From assembly GCF_900094585.1 (NCBI RefSeq), contig NZ_FMAG01000003.1, positions 620,001 to 684,000 on the forward strand: 64,000 bases of DNA, given 5' to 3'. This DNA comes from Martinezella multihospitum (GTDB lineage: Bacteria > Pseudomonadota > Alphaproteobacteria > Rhizobiales > Rhizobiaceae). A program made the position numbers and the translations under genes. Below the pieces are notes generated by a model, which was given only the letters and a program-made list of their open reading frames with translations, ran no database searches and had not been told where the DNA came from. Shown one piece after another: positions 54,447 through 63,468 of the stretch (its first letter is position 1; each line of letters begins with the position of its first letter).

Positions 54447-54785
54447 ATGCAATATGCTTTGATCATTCGTGAATCAGCCGAGGATTTTGGCCGTCGCTCC
54501 GATCCGACCTATAAGAACGGTTGGATTGCCTACACCCAGGCGCTGATCCAGGCCGGCATCATGACGGGAGGCGCGGGATTGACTGCGCCGGAGACCGCAA
54601 CGGTCGTCCGTCGCCAGGGCGAGGACCACGAGGTAAAGGACGGCCCCTTCCCTGACGGTAAGGAGCAGCTTGGTGGCTTCTACCTGATCGAGGTGCCGGA
54701 TCTCGATGCCGCGCTGGAATGGGCGCTGCGCATTCCGATCTCCCAGCAAGGCTCGGTCGAGATACGGCCGCGATTGCAGATGTAG
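54447..54785 (+). CDS. YCII-related (DGPF-domain) protein
   Basis: A 112-residue YCII-like protein with the DGPF motif intact (VKDGPFPDGKEQLGGFYLIEV) and an N-terminal MQYALIIRESAEDF. GGGAG lies about nine bases before the ATG at 54447. Such proteins are the standard partners of ECF42 sigma factors, whose gene follows six bases later. The biochemical role is not known. Confidence 0.88.
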   Translation: MQYALIIRESAEDFGRRSDPTYKNGWIAYTQALIQAGIMTGGAGLTAPETATVVRRQGEDHEVKDGPFPDGKEQLGGFYLIEVPDLDAALEWALRIPISQQGSVEIRPRLQM

Positions 54786-54790
54786 CCATC

Positions 54791-56038
54791 ATGGCATCGG
54801 ATGCCCGACGCGCTGCCGAGCAAGCGGCGCGTCAATCCTACGGCAAGCTGATTGCTTTTCTCGCCGCGCGCTTCCGCGACGTGCCGGCGGCCGAGGATGC
54901 TTTGTCCGATGCGATCGCGGCAGCGCTGAGTACCTGGCCGGAACGCGGAATCCCCGACAATCCAGAAGCCTGGCTGCTGGTTGCGGCCAGGCGTAACCTC
55001 CTTCGCCGGGTGCGGCACGAGAACGTAAGGGCCGGAGCGCGCGACAGAATCATGATGGCCTTCGAAGAAGCGGAGGAACGCATGAATGCCGACAATTCCA
55101 CCTTTCCGGATGAGCGCTTGAAGCTCCTCTTCGTCTGCGCCCATCCGGCTTTGGATCGCTCGTCTCACACACCGCTGATGCTGCAGTCCGTGCTGGCCGT
55201 CGATGCCGCAACCATAGCCAAGGCCTTCCTCGTTTCGCCGCAAGCCATGAGCCAGCGGCTGGTGCGGGCAAAAATCAAGATCCGCGACGCACATATTCCG
55301 TTTATCGTTCCCGAGCGGTCCGTGTTGCCGGACCGACTGGAGAGCGTGCTCTCGGCGATCTATGCCGCCTATGGCCTCGGCTGGGACGGGGTCGACGGAG
55401 AGATCGGCAAGCAAGGATCCCTAGCAGACGAGGCCATCTGGCTCGGCCGCACGCTGCTTGCGACATTGCCCCAAGAGCCGGAGGCGGCGGGCTTGTTGTC
55501 GCTGATGCTTTACAGCCAATCCCGTCGTGAAGCGCGGCGCGACGCGAATGGACGATATGTCCCTCTCGACCAACAGGAAATGGCCCTTTGGGATGCCGAA
55601 ATGATCGCGGAAGCCGACAATCTGTTGCGAAAGGCTGGTGCATTCGGTCGTTTCGGTCCGTTCCAGTGTCAGGCTGCGATCCAGTCCGTGCATGCCGGCC
55701 GGCGACGCTCCGGCATGACCGACTGGGCCGCTCTCGCCAAGCTCTATGAAGCGCTTGTGATCATGAAGCCGACGGCCGGCGCACGCGTCAGCCACGCCGC
55801 GGTGATGGGCAAAGTGGAAGGTCCTGCTGCGGGGTTGGCTCTCCTTGACCGGATGGCCGGGCGCGAAATCGTCAACTATCAGCCTTATTGGGCTGTGCTC
55901 GCTCATCTGCTGACCGAGACCGGCGATATGGAAAACGCCTCCCACGCATATCGGACCGCGATCGGCCTCAGTGACAGCGAAGCCGTGCGGCAATTCCTGC
56001 AGGCACGCCTCGATAGTATCGCATCGCCGGAGCGATGA
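54791..56038 (+). CDS. ECF42-type RNA polymerase sigma factor with C-terminal extension
   Basis: A 415-residue sigma factor. The region 2 segment has SYGKLIAFLAARFRDVPAAE and DALSDAIAAALSTWP. Region 4 has AKAFLVSPQAMSQRLVRAKIKI. The remaining 200 or so residues are the SnoaL-free, TPR-like extension typical of ECF42 (for example EDTP-free helix pairs ending METAGRE-like). It needs no separate anti-sigma as far as known. An upstream start at 54719 overlaps the DGPF gene and is less likely. Confidence 0.85.
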   Translation: MASDARRAAEQAARQSYGKLIAFLAARFRDVPAAEDALSDAIAAALSTWPERGIPDNPEAWLLVAARRNLLRRVRHENVRAGARDRIMMAFEEAEERMNADNSTFPDERLKLLFVCAHPALDRSSHTPLMLQSVLAVDAATIAKAFLVSPQAMSQRLVRAKIKIRDAHIPFIVPERSVLPDRLESVLSAIYAAYGLGWDGVDGEIGKQGSLADEAIWLGRTLLATLPQEPEAAGLLSLMLYSQSRREARRDANGRYVPLDQQEMALWDAEMIAEADNLLRKAGAFGRFGPFQCQAAIQSVHAGRRRSGMTDWAALAKLYEALVIMKPTAGARVSHAAVMGKVEGPAAGLALLDRMAGREIVNYQPYWAVLAHLLTETGDMENASHAYRTAIGLSDSEAVRQFLQARLDSIASPER

Positions 56039-56042
56039 CCGA

Positions 56043-57074
56043 TTATTTTTCCGTCAGCTTCAATTCGATGCGGCGATTGGTGGCGCGGGCATCCGGCGTA
56101 TCGCCGGGTGCGATCGGCTGGAATTCGCCGAAGCCGGCGGCAACAAGCCTGTCGGCGGGGACGCCCTGCGAGATCAGGAACTTGACGACGGCGATGGCGC
56201 GCGCAGATGACAACGCCCAGTTATCCGGATAACGGCCATTACCCGAAAGCGGCACATTGTCGGTGTGGCCGTCGACGCGCAGCACCCAGTTGATCTCGGG
56301 CGGAATTTCCTTGGCAAGATCGATCAGAGCTGCCGCGAGCTTCGTCATCTCCGCCTGACCGGCCGGATTGAGATCGGCAGCGCCAGACGGGAACAGCACT
56401 TCGGACTGGAATACGAAGCGGTCGCCAACGATGCGGATATTGTCGCGGTCCGAGAGGATCTCGCGCAATCGACCGAAGAAGTCGGAACGATAGCGGTTGA
56501 GTTCCTGTACGCGCTGCGCCAGCGCCACATTCAGCCGCCGACCGAGATCGGCGATCTTGACCTGTGAGGACTGATCCTTGGCTTCCGATGCCTGCAGTGC
56601 GGCCTCCACAGCGGCGATCTGGCTGCGCAAGGCAGCAATCTGCTGGTTGAGGAGATCAACCTGGCTCATCGCCCGCGCACTCACCTGCTTCTGCTCGTCG
56701 AGTTCCTGCGAAAGCGAGCCGGCACGCTGCTCTGCGGCCTGGCTGCTGCCGGAGCCCGCTGCGAGCAGGGCCTGCAGCCGCGAGCGCTCGCTTTCCGCCG
56801 ACGACAGCGACGCCTGCAGATTGGCGACGGCATCTTCGAGATCCTGCTTGCCGCTCTTTTCCAGAGCCAGCTGCTGCACCAGATCGTTGATGCGGCTGTT
56901 CAAGCGATTGAGCACCTCGTCACGCCCGGAAATCTCACGGCTGAGAATGAACTGGCCGACGACGAATACCGTCAGCAGGAACATGATGGCCATCAGCAGC
57001 GTGGACAACGCGTCGACGAAGCCGGGCCAGTAGTCGACGCTTCTCTGGTGGCGTCGGTTGCGGGCGAGCGCCAT
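56043..57074 (-). CDS. OmpA/MotB-like peptidoglycan-binding protein
   Basis: A 343-residue protein. Residues about 13-40 hold one transmembrane segment (YWPGFVDALSTLLMAIMFLLTVFV), like MotB/TolR. A long coiled coil follows, full of Gln/Ser/Glu. The C-terminal OmpA domain has WVLRVDGHTDNVPLSGNGRY and SSARAIAVVKFL. It is only three bases downstream of an ExbB-like gene, so the two probably form a proton-driven complex, but not the flagellar motor. Confidence 0.85.
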   Translation of the reverse strand: MALARNRRHQRSVDYWPGFVDALSTLLMAIMFLLTVFVVGQFILSREISGRDEVLNRLNSRINDLVQQLALEKSGKQDLEDAVANLQASLSSAESERSRLQALLAAGSGSSQAAEQRAGSLSQELDEQKQVSARAMSQVDLLNQQIAALRSQIAAVEAALQASEAKDQSSQVKIADLGRRLNVALAQRVQELNRYRSDFFGRLREILSDRDNIRIVGDRFVFQSEVLFPSGAADLNPAGQAEMTKLAAALIDLAKEIPPEINWVLRVDGHTDNVPLSGNGRYPDNWALSSARAIAVVKFLISQGVPADRLVAAGFGEFQPIAPGDTPDARATNRRIELKLTEK

Positions 57075-57077
57075 GGC

Positions 57078-58121
57078 TTACTTGCTCCCGGTCTTCTCGG
57101 TATGGCTGATCCGGTCTGCGAGGCGATCGAGCGTGCGACGCATCGATTTGGCCTCTTCCTGCTGCGCCTCGATCCAGTCGCGCAGCATCTGCTGCTCGTT
57201 GCGCATGTTCTTGACCAGGCCCTGAATGCCTTCGGCAAGGTTTGCCATGGCGGTCACCGACCGCTGGCCGCCGCCCTCGTCAGCGATCTTGCGCAGATAG
57301 TCAGACAGCGCCCGCACATCTTCCGAGGAAGCACCGGCCGCGCTTTCGATGACAGGCGTCAGGTCGGAACCAACATCGGTGACGGAAGAAAGCCAGTTTT
57401 CAAGCTCGGTATAGAAGCGGTTCTGCGCACGGCCCGCCTGCAGGTCGAGGAAGCCGAGGATCAGCGAGCCGGAAAGACCGAGCAGCGAGGAGGAGAAGGC
57501 CGTGCCCATGCCGACCAGTGGACCGGAGAGTCCACTCTTCAGGGCGCTCAGAATATCGCCGGTGTCGCCGGTGCCGGCATCGAGGCCCTGGATGACGTCG
57601 TTGATCGAGCCGATCGTGCCGATCAGGCCCCAGAAGGTGCCGAGAAGGCCGAGAAAGACGAGAAGCCCGATGAGATAGCGCGAGGTATCGCGTGATTCGT
57701 CGAGACGCGTGGCGATCGAATCGAGGATCGAGCGTAGCGTCGCCGTGGAAAGCTGCATCGCACGGCGGTTGCCGAGCAGCGCGCGCATCGGCGCGAGAAG
57801 CCGCGGATTGCGGCCCACCTTGTCCGCGTTGCCAACAGCGCGGAAATGATTGAACCAGCGAACCTCCGGCCTCAGCATCAGCACATGGTTGAAGACCAGG
57901 AGGATGCCGACGACCAGAACGCCGACGATCAGGCCGTTGAGGCCGGGATTGTGCAGGAATGCGACCTGCGCCTGGCGGAAAAGAATCGCCACGATGAAGC
58001 CAACGATGACCAGGAAAAGCACCATCGTCCAGAAGAAAGCCATCGGGCTTGAAAGCTTGTAAGCGTAATTTCCCGATACGTTGTCGGTCGATCCGAGATC
58101 CGACAGATTCACATTTTCCAT
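57078..58121 (-). CDS. MotA/TolQ/ExbB-like proton channel protein
   Basis: A 347-residue membrane protein related to MotA/TolQ/ExbB. Membrane segments are near residues 30-55, 70-90, 180-200 and 230-255 (for example LLVFLGLLGTFWGLIGTIGSI). A Met at 58121 has GGAG seven bases upstream; a GTG at 58136 is unlikely. It pairs with the following OmpA/MotB-like gene. Larger than TolQ, it may be a separate energy-transducing unit. Confidence 0.83.
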   Translation of the reverse strand: MENVNLSDLGSTDNVSGNYAYKLSSPMAFFWTMVLFLVIVGFIVAILFRQAQVAFLHNPGLNGLIVGVLVVGILLVFNHVLMLRPEVRWFNHFRAVGNADKVGRNPRLLAPMRALLGNRRAMQLSTATLRSILDSIATRLDESRDTSRYLIGLLVFLGLLGTFWGLIGTIGSINDVIQGLDAGTGDTGDILSALKSGLSGPLVGMGTAFSSSLLGLSGSLILGFLDLQAGRAQNRFYTELENWLSSVTDVGSDLTPVIESAAGASSEDVRALSDYLRKIADEGGGQRSVTAMANLAEGIQGLVKNMRNEQQMLRDWIEAQQEEAKSMRRTLDRLADRISHTEKTGSK

Positions 58122-58256
58122 CACACGCTCCGACACCGCATCTTCCGCAGGCGGAGACTAGAGCAACATTGTGCCGAATTGAAGAGACGGAAAGCACAAA
58201 ACAGTCCGTTGGCAACAGACTGTTTTGTCATTCGAAAAAGCGAACGGAGGAATGGC

Positions 58257-59057
58257 TTACTTCGTCGGGATCGGTCGCTTAACCACTTCGGCGAGTGCTT
58301 TCTGGATATGCTCGTTGCCGCAGATGATCGAATTGGTGCCGAGCATGTCCGTGCCGCCATGGAAATCCGAGACGAAACCGCCGGCTTCGCGGATCAAGAG
58401 AATGCCGGCTGCGATGTCCCAGGGAGACAGGCCGGTTTCCCAGAAGCCGTCGAAGCGGCCGGCAGCAACATAGGCGAGATCGAGCGATGCAGAGCCGAGG
58501 CGGCGGACACCGGCGACTTCGCCCATGACATGGCGCAGCTCGACGAGGAACTTGCCGTGATTGCCGCGGCCGAGATGCGGAACGCCGCAGCCGATGACGC
58601 TGTCCGACAGCACGCGGCGCGAGGCGACGCGCAGTCGGCGATCGTTGAGGAATGCGCCGCCGCCACGTTCGGTCGTATAGAGTTCGTCGGTCGCCGGATT
58701 GAAGATGACGCCGGCGACGATCTCGTCGTTGCGCTCAAGCGCGATCGAGACGGAAAACAGCGGAATGCCGTGCAGGAAGTTGGTGGTGCCGTCGAGCGGA
58801 TCGACGATCCAGCGATGAGCGCCATCCGTGCCCTTGACCTCTTCGCCTTCCTCGCCGAGGAAACCGTAGGTTGGGCGTGCCTTCATCAGCTCGTCACGGA
58901 TGATCTTCTGTGCCTTCAGATCCGCCTGGCTGACGAAATCGCCCGGTCCCTTCACCGAAACCTGCAGGTTCTGCACTTCGCCGAAATCGCGGCTGAGCGA
59001 CTTGCCTGCCTTGAGGGCAGCCTGAACCATGACATTGAGAAGAGCAGAACGGGCCAT
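58257..59057 (-). CDS. suhB: Inositol monophosphatase family protein SuhB
   Basis: A 266-residue inositol monophosphatase. Metal-site motifs are FLGEEGEEV, WIVDPLDGTTNFLHGIP and WDIAAGILLIREAGG. It likely dephosphorylates inositol phosphates; in E. coli SuhB also takes part in rRNA antitermination. It has a leader with two stem-loops (59084-59190). Confidence 0.93.
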   Translation of the reverse strand: MARSALLNVMVQAALKAGKSLSRDFGEVQNLQVSVKGPGDFVSQADLKAQKIIRDELMKARPTYGFLGEEGEEVKGTDGAHRWIVDPLDGTTNFLHGIPLFSVSIALERNDEIVAGVIFNPATDELYTTERGGGAFLNDRRLRVASRRVLSDSVIGCGVPHLGRGNHGKFLVELRHVMGEVAGVRRLGSASLDLAYVAAGRFDGFWETGLSPWDIAAGILLIREAGGFVSDFHGGTDMLGTNSIICGNEHIQKALAEVVKRPIPTK

Positions 59058-59083
59058 CGGGTTTCCTTGGGTAATGCAGAAAG

Positions 59084-59190
59084 CGCTGATCGGGCCTGAA
59101 AGCAGGCCCCGACGGAGCGGGAGCGTCAGCGGAAATAAAGATTGGCGGCCTCAAGACCATAAAATCGCGGGAATTTCAAGTGGTGAGGCC
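59084..59190 (-). ncRNA. Structured region between suhB and Sel1 gene, possible suhB-type RNA motif
   Basis: Two nested stems lie in the 190-base gap. CGCTGA (59084-59089) pairs with TCAGCG (59126-59131) around an inner GGGCCTG/CAGGCCC hairpin, and GGCCTCA (59147-59153) pairs with TGAGGCC (59184-59190). Rfam lists a suhB-associated RNA (also known as mmgR in S. meliloti) in this clade. I cannot confirm identity, and no U-tract terminator is seen. Confidence 0.35.
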
Positions 59191-59247
59191 ACGGCAGACG
59201 CAAACTGACCTCAGATCAGCTCCACCAGGGTTCAATCCGACACTTTA

Positions 59248-60468
59248 TTATCGCGCGCGCCGATACTTGTTAGCTGCGTCGATGGCCGCCTTCTGCTGAT
59301 AGTCCTCGATCCCTTGGTAGAAATCCTCGAGCTCGGGGTCTTTCAGGCCGGCACGGCGGGAAATGACATACCAGGTAGCGGCAGCCACCGGGTCCTGCTT
59401 CGTGCCGATAGCGTTGATATAAAGATGCGCCAGCTTGTTTTGCGCAACGACGTTGCCGCGATAGGCTGCAACCCGCATCCAGTTGAAGCCGTTTTCGAGA
59501 TCCTGTGCGCCGCCGGTGCCGTTGATCAGCCAGATGCCCATGTCTAGCTGTGCGGTATCGAAGCCTGCATTAGCGGCACGCGACAGCCATTCCCGCGCAC
59601 GCGCTTTCTTTTCCGGCGGCAGGTCGGGAAGGTTGAGATAGAGCTGCGACACGGCGTACTGCGCGTCGGCGATGCCCTGCTCGGCGGATTTCTCATAATA
59701 GGGAAGCGCCATCTGCAGGCCCTTGGGACCTGGATTTTCGGCCGTCAGCATCTGGGCTACGTTGAATTCCGCCGAAGGCTGACCGGCATCGGCCGCCTTC
59801 TTCATCCAGTCGTCGGCCTTCTTCTGGTCACGGGGCACATCGCGCCCTTCTATCAGGATCAGCGCGTATTTGAACATCGCCGTGGGGTCACCGCCCTCGG
59901 CCGCCTTGCCGTACCAGAAGGCGGCATCCTTCGTATCGCGCTTGACCCCCAGCCCCTGCGTCATCAGCTCGGCAATCAGGGTCTGCGCAGCCGGATCGCC
60001 AAGCTGCGCCCGCGGCAATGCCTTCTGAAAAGCGGTCAGGTAATAGCCACGCTGGAAGGCGCCATAGGCATCGTCCACCTTGCCGGTAAAGGGCTTTTCC
60101 GGCGGCAAGGCGGGCAAGTTCGCGCCCATGCGCTCGAAAACGCCAACCCCCTGGGATGGCTTGATGTCGCTATCGGCTTTCGGCTCCGCGCCCGGCTGGA
60201 TCTTTTCGGTCTTGAAGGTGCCGACATCGGCCCCCAGAGGCCGCGTCATGAGATTGTCGTTGTGCTGCGGCGCATCCGGCACGATCGAGTCATCATCGGA
60301 TTGCACGCTGTTGTCCGGTCGTGCGCCCTTGTCCGCCGGCTGCGAAACACCCGGCAGCGATGTATCGCCATTGCCCGATTGGGCTGCAGCCAGCAACGGG
60401 AATGCCGCGAGCCCGGCTGCAAGCACGGCAAGGAAGGATCGATGGCGGAATCGAGGCGCTGACGACAT
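59248..60468 (-). CDS. Exported Sel1-repeat protein
   Basis: A 406-residue secreted protein. A signal peptide ends near PLLAAAQ. After a Pro/Asp-rich linker of about 110 residues it carries several Sel1-type repeats, for example DAAFWYGKAAEGGDPTAMFK and KADDWMKKAADAGQPSAEFN. Such repeats mediate protein binding. It is adjacent to thiE-like and suhB genes in the same orientation. Confidence 0.87.
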   Translation of the reverse strand: MSSAPRFRHRSFLAVLAAGLAAFPLLAAAQSGNGDTSLPGVSQPADKGARPDNSVQSDDDSIVPDAPQHNDNLMTRPLGADVGTFKTEKIQPGAEPKADSDIKPSQGVGVFERMGANLPALPPEKPFTGKVDDAYGAFQRGYYLTAFQKALPRAQLGDPAAQTLIAELMTQGLGVKRDTKDAAFWYGKAAEGGDPTAMFKYALILIEGRDVPRDQKKADDWMKKAADAGQPSAEFNVAQMLTAENPGPKGLQMALPYYEKSAEQGIADAQYAVSQLYLNLPDLPPEKKARAREWLSRAANAGFDTAQLDMGIWLINGTGGAQDLENGFNWMRVAAYRGNVVAQNKLAHLYINAIGTKQDPVAAATWYVISRRAGLKDPELEDFYQGIEDYQQKAAIDAANKYRRAR

Positions 60469-60477
60469 GAATCGCTA

Positions 60478-61158
60478 TCAATCCTCAAACCGTGGCGCTT
60501 TTTCGTCCAGAAGCGCATTCACTTCCGCAACGACCGAAGGGGCTGCCGCAGGGTCGGCAAAAACCGCCTGATGCAGCGCGACGAACTCGGCACCCGTCAG
60601 GGCTACCTCGAGTGCCGACTTCGGATCGGTGCCACCCATGACGATGCAGGGAATTTCGATCATCGAGGCCCACCATTCGCCAAGCGCCAGGTTCTTCGGA
60701 TGCGCCTCCGGCTTGATGTCTCCATCGAGCTTGCCGAAGAATATATAGTCCGGCCTGAGCTCGCCGATCTCCAGCGCGCTATGCCTGTCGGCCGCGCTGC
60801 CGCCGCCGACGATCAGCTTCGGCACGAATTTTTCGACGGCTTCGGTAAGCTCGGTGATATTGCCGGCAATATGGAGCCCGTCAGCCTTGGCACGGCCCGC
60901 GACGCGGCTGTCGCCGGCAATGAGCGCTGCCGCACCTGCGGCCTGAATGACCGGCACCAGCTTTTCCGCATGTTTCTGGAAGGTGCTGTCATCGAGACCG
61001 TACTGGGGAATGATCACCGAGGCGACGTCTCCGCCCCTCAAGGCATCGGCCACCGCCTTCGTCCGCTGCTCGATATCGGCAATGTCGGGAACGATGAGAA
61101 CGAGGCGGCAACGATCTTCGGGCACGGTCATGCGAGCTTCCATGGTTTCGGCTTCCAT
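60478..61158 (-). CDS. Thiamine phosphate synthase-like protein
   Basis: A TIM-barrel protein of about 226 residues of the ThiE/TenI family. GDSRVAGRAKADGLHI is the phosphate- or pyrimidine-binding part, and PDYIFFGKLDGDIKPEAHP and GGTDPKSALEVALTGAEFVAL are typical. Three in-frame ATGs (61158, 61143, 61131) could serve as the start, and I cannot decide between them. It may be a TenI-like rather than a true ThiE, since other thi genes are absent. Confidence 0.8.
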   Translation of the reverse strand: MEAETMEARMTVPEDRCRLVLIVPDIADIEQRTKAVADALRGGDVASVIIPQYGLDDSTFQKHAEKLVPVIQAAGAAALIAGDSRVAGRAKADGLHIAGNITELTEAVEKFVPKLIVGGGSAADRHSALEIGELRPDYIFFGKLDGDIKPEAHPKNLALGEWWASMIEIPCIVMGGTDPKSALEVALTGAEFVALHQAVFADPAAAPSVVAEVNALLDEKAPRFED

Positions 61159-61354
61159 CGTCAGCGATGGCGCACCGTTTCGATAATCGTGAGTAAATCC
61201 GTTAGCTCTCTCTGACAAGGGGCAGCGACCGAAACCGGCAATTCGCAGCAGAGGACACTCACGACGCGAACCTTCGCAGGCGACCATTCTCACAATATAT
61301 CATGCAGCGCACAATTAACTTGCCGCTCCTTGGTCTTTGACGTAGCTTTCCGCC

Positions 61355-61615
61355 ATGTCGACCATGGACCCTTTCGCAGCCATCGCGGACCCGAACCGGC
61401 GTCATCTGCTGGAGGAATTGCGCCGCGCACCCAAGACGGTCAACGAACTGGCGCAGGGCCTGCCGATCAGCCGCCCGGCCGTCTCGCAGCATCTCAAGGC
61501 CCTGCTCGACAGCAACCTCGTTTCCGTGACAAATGAAGGCACGAAACGCATATATGCGGTCAACAGCCGCGGCTTCGACAAGCTGAATTTATGGCTGGAT
61601 CAGTTCTGGTCCTGA
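61355..61615 (+). CDS. ArsR-type winged-helix regulator
   Basis: An 86-residue HTH protein. FAAIADPNRRHLLEELRRAP leads into SRPAVSQHLKALLDSNLVSV and a short wing ending RIYAVN. No metal-binding Cys are seen. It stands divergent from the thiE-like gene. The target is unknown. Confidence 0.87.
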   Translation: MSTMDPFAAIADPNRRHLLEELRRAPKTVNELAQGLPISRPAVSQHLKALLDSNLVSVTNEGTKRIYAVNSRGFDKLNLWLDQFWS

Positions 61616-61702
61616 AAAGGCCCGTCGCTTTTGCGGCATTTGGCAGCCGGCGGCGGCAATCATGACAGCACGAACAGCGGTTTTGGCCTGCCACCCTTCG
61701 AG

Positions 61703-62089
61703 CTAAGCCGGTGATAGAAACGACATGACTTCTGGATGGGCCAGCGGCGCGACGAAGCTGGCACCGTCCAATGCCACCCATGCCAAATCGGTATGTTCGT
61801 CTCCGATCAACCTGGGCAATCCGCCGGACCAGTCCGTGACCTCATATAAATGATAGGTGGTTTCGTAGCGGCTATCTTTGAAGAAACCCAAATAGCGGAA
61901 GACGACAGGTGTAACGCCCACCTCCTCGCGGGCTTCTCTGATAAGCGTGGCAACGATAGGCTCATCCGCCTCGACATGGCCGCCAACTAAATCCCAGTGT
62001 CCCCGATAATGCTGCTTGTTTGCGGCGCGACGCGCCATCAAAACCCGGCCGCCCTCGATGAATGCCGCCAGCACGATTGTCGTCATCAT
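61703..62089 (-). CDS. NUDIX hydrolase
   Basis: A 128-residue Nudix enzyme. The Nudix box spans GGHVEADEPIVATLIREARE followed by EVGV, matching G-x5-E-x7-REUxEExGU. KQHYRGHWDLVGG precedes it. The small size and MTTIVLAAFIEGGRVL start resemble MutT/diphosphatase types. The substrate is unknown. Confidence 0.9.
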   Translation of the reverse strand: MMTTIVLAAFIEGGRVLMARRAANKQHYRGHWDLVGGHVEADEPIVATLIREAREEVGVTPVVFRYLGFFKDSRYETTYHLYEVTDWSGGLPRLIGDEHTDLAWVALDGASFVAPLAHPEVMSFLSPA

Positions 62090-62345
62090 ATCATCTCGGC
62101 GCCTCGAATTTCGGCAATTTGCAAGATTTGCCGGAGGACCATAACGAGCCGAGGGTCGTCAGCGACGACATTTGTTGCATAAGATGGGGAAAATTGCGCC
62201 AACCCCTACTTTCGACGCTATGACGCTGGCGCATCCGTTTTGACGGAAATGCTCATCGATCCTGGCTGGAAAATTGCCTCAAGACCTTTCGATCTGCCTC
62301 TCTTGCCCCCAAGATCGATGGCTTTTGAACTTTGGAAGCGTTGCC

Positions 62346-62519
62346 TCAGTGAACGGAGGAACGCAGACGCTGGATTTCGTCCTTGACACGCAGTTTCCTG
62401 CGTTTGATGTCGGCTATTTCCGTATCATTGCTAGAGGGAGATGACATTGCCAGATGCAGCGCCTCCTCGAGCGCGACATGTTTCTTTTCGAGCGATTCAA
62501 GATGAGCTTGAACAGTCAT
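62346..62519 (-). CDS. DUF465/YdcH-like small protein
   Basis: A 57-residue frame from the ATG at 62519 to TGA at 62346. It encodes MTVQAHLESLEKKHVALEE at the N terminus and a C-terminal DIKRRKLRVKDEIQRL helix, the layout of DUF465/YdcH proteins (two helices with a short loop SSPSSN). GGAAGG lies upstream. It is divergent from a second DUF465 gene. Confidence 0.78.
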   Translation of the reverse strand: MTVQAHLESLEKKHVALEEALHLAMSSPSSNDTEIADIKRRKLRVKDEIQRLRSSVH

Positions 62520-62750
62520 ATGACCCTTCCTTCCTCTTTAAGGGCCCTGACCATCCATTCGCCAAGGCCCTAGGTGTCAACCCTCCCACTGTGCCATAAT
62601 ATCCGGCCGTTGTCGAAGGCGAAAACGTGGCCTATAGGCGGCAAATTCGTGATGAAGGATAACTTCCCGTTACCGTCATTTGGTGATAGGAGCTTGCGGG
62701 ATTCAGGAGGCGGAACGAATACGATTCCGCGATATGCTGGGGAAATGAAC

Positions 62751-62954
62751 ATGGCCGATCAGGAACAGGCGGAAATCAGGCTGATCGTGGCGCGGCTGCG
62801 CCAGGAACACGAGGATTATGATGCCGCAATCAATGCCATGATCCAGACGGGCTGCGACGCCCTCCGTATCCAGCGCATGAAGAAGAAGAAGCTCGTCATC
62901 AAGGACAAGCTGACCAAGCTGGAAGACCAGATCATCCCCGACATCATAGCCTGA
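62751..62954 (+). CDS. DUF465/YdcH-like small protein
   Basis: A 67-residue DUF465 protein: [20 protein letters not shown], then [21 protein letters not shown] choose the ATG at 62751, which has GGGGA seven bases upstream, over the one at 62745. It lies 16 bases upstream of purE. Confidence 0.85.
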   Translation: MADQEQAEIRLIVARLRQEHEDYDAAINAMIQTGCDALRIQRMKKKKLVIKDKLTKLEDQIIPDIIA

Positions 62955-62970
62955 GGAGTACAAAGCAACG

Positions 62971-63468
62971 ATGATGACCGAAAGACCGCCTGTCGCCATC
63001 ATCATGGGAAGCCAGTCCGACTGGGAAACCATGAAGAATGCCGCGGACACCTTGGAAGCGCTTGAAATCACCTATGATGCGCGCATCATTTCCGCTCATC
63101 GTACGCCGGACAGGCTGGTGAACTTCGCCAAGAGCGCGAGGGACGAGGGCTTCAAGGTCATCATCGCCGGCGCCGGCGGCGCGGCACACCTGCCGGGCAT
63201 GGCAGCGTCCATGACGCCGCTGCCGGTCTTCGGCGTGCCGGTGCAATCCCGCGCGCTCTCCGGCCAGGACAGTCTTCTCTCGATCGTGCAGATGCCGGCC
63301 GGCATTCCTGTCGGCACGCTTGCGATCGGCAAGGCCGGCGCGGTCAATGCCGCCCTTCTTGCCGCGGCCGTGCTGGCTCTCGGCGACGAAGAGATCGCCG
63401 ACCGGCTCGACGAATGGCGGGCGCGCCAGAGCGCGGCAGTCGCCGAATATCCGATGGACGACCTATGA
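62971..63468 (+). CDS. purE: N5-carboxyaminoimidazole ribonucleotide mutase PurE
   Basis: The class I PurE mutase of purine synthesis, 165 residues. [15 protein letters not shown] is the substrate-binding start, [10 protein letters not shown] the CAIR-binding loop with the key His, and [12 protein letters not shown] follows. GAGGAG lies before the start. It overlaps purK by ATGA (63465-63468). Confidence 0.97.
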   Translation: MMTERPPVAIIMGSQSDWETMKNAADTLEALEITYDARIISAHRTPDRLVNFAKSARDEGFKVIIAGAGGAAHLPGMAASMTPLPVFGVPVQSRALSGQDSLLSIVQMPAGIPVGTLAIGKAGAVNAALLAAAVLALGDEEIADRLDEWRARQSAAVAEYPMDDL

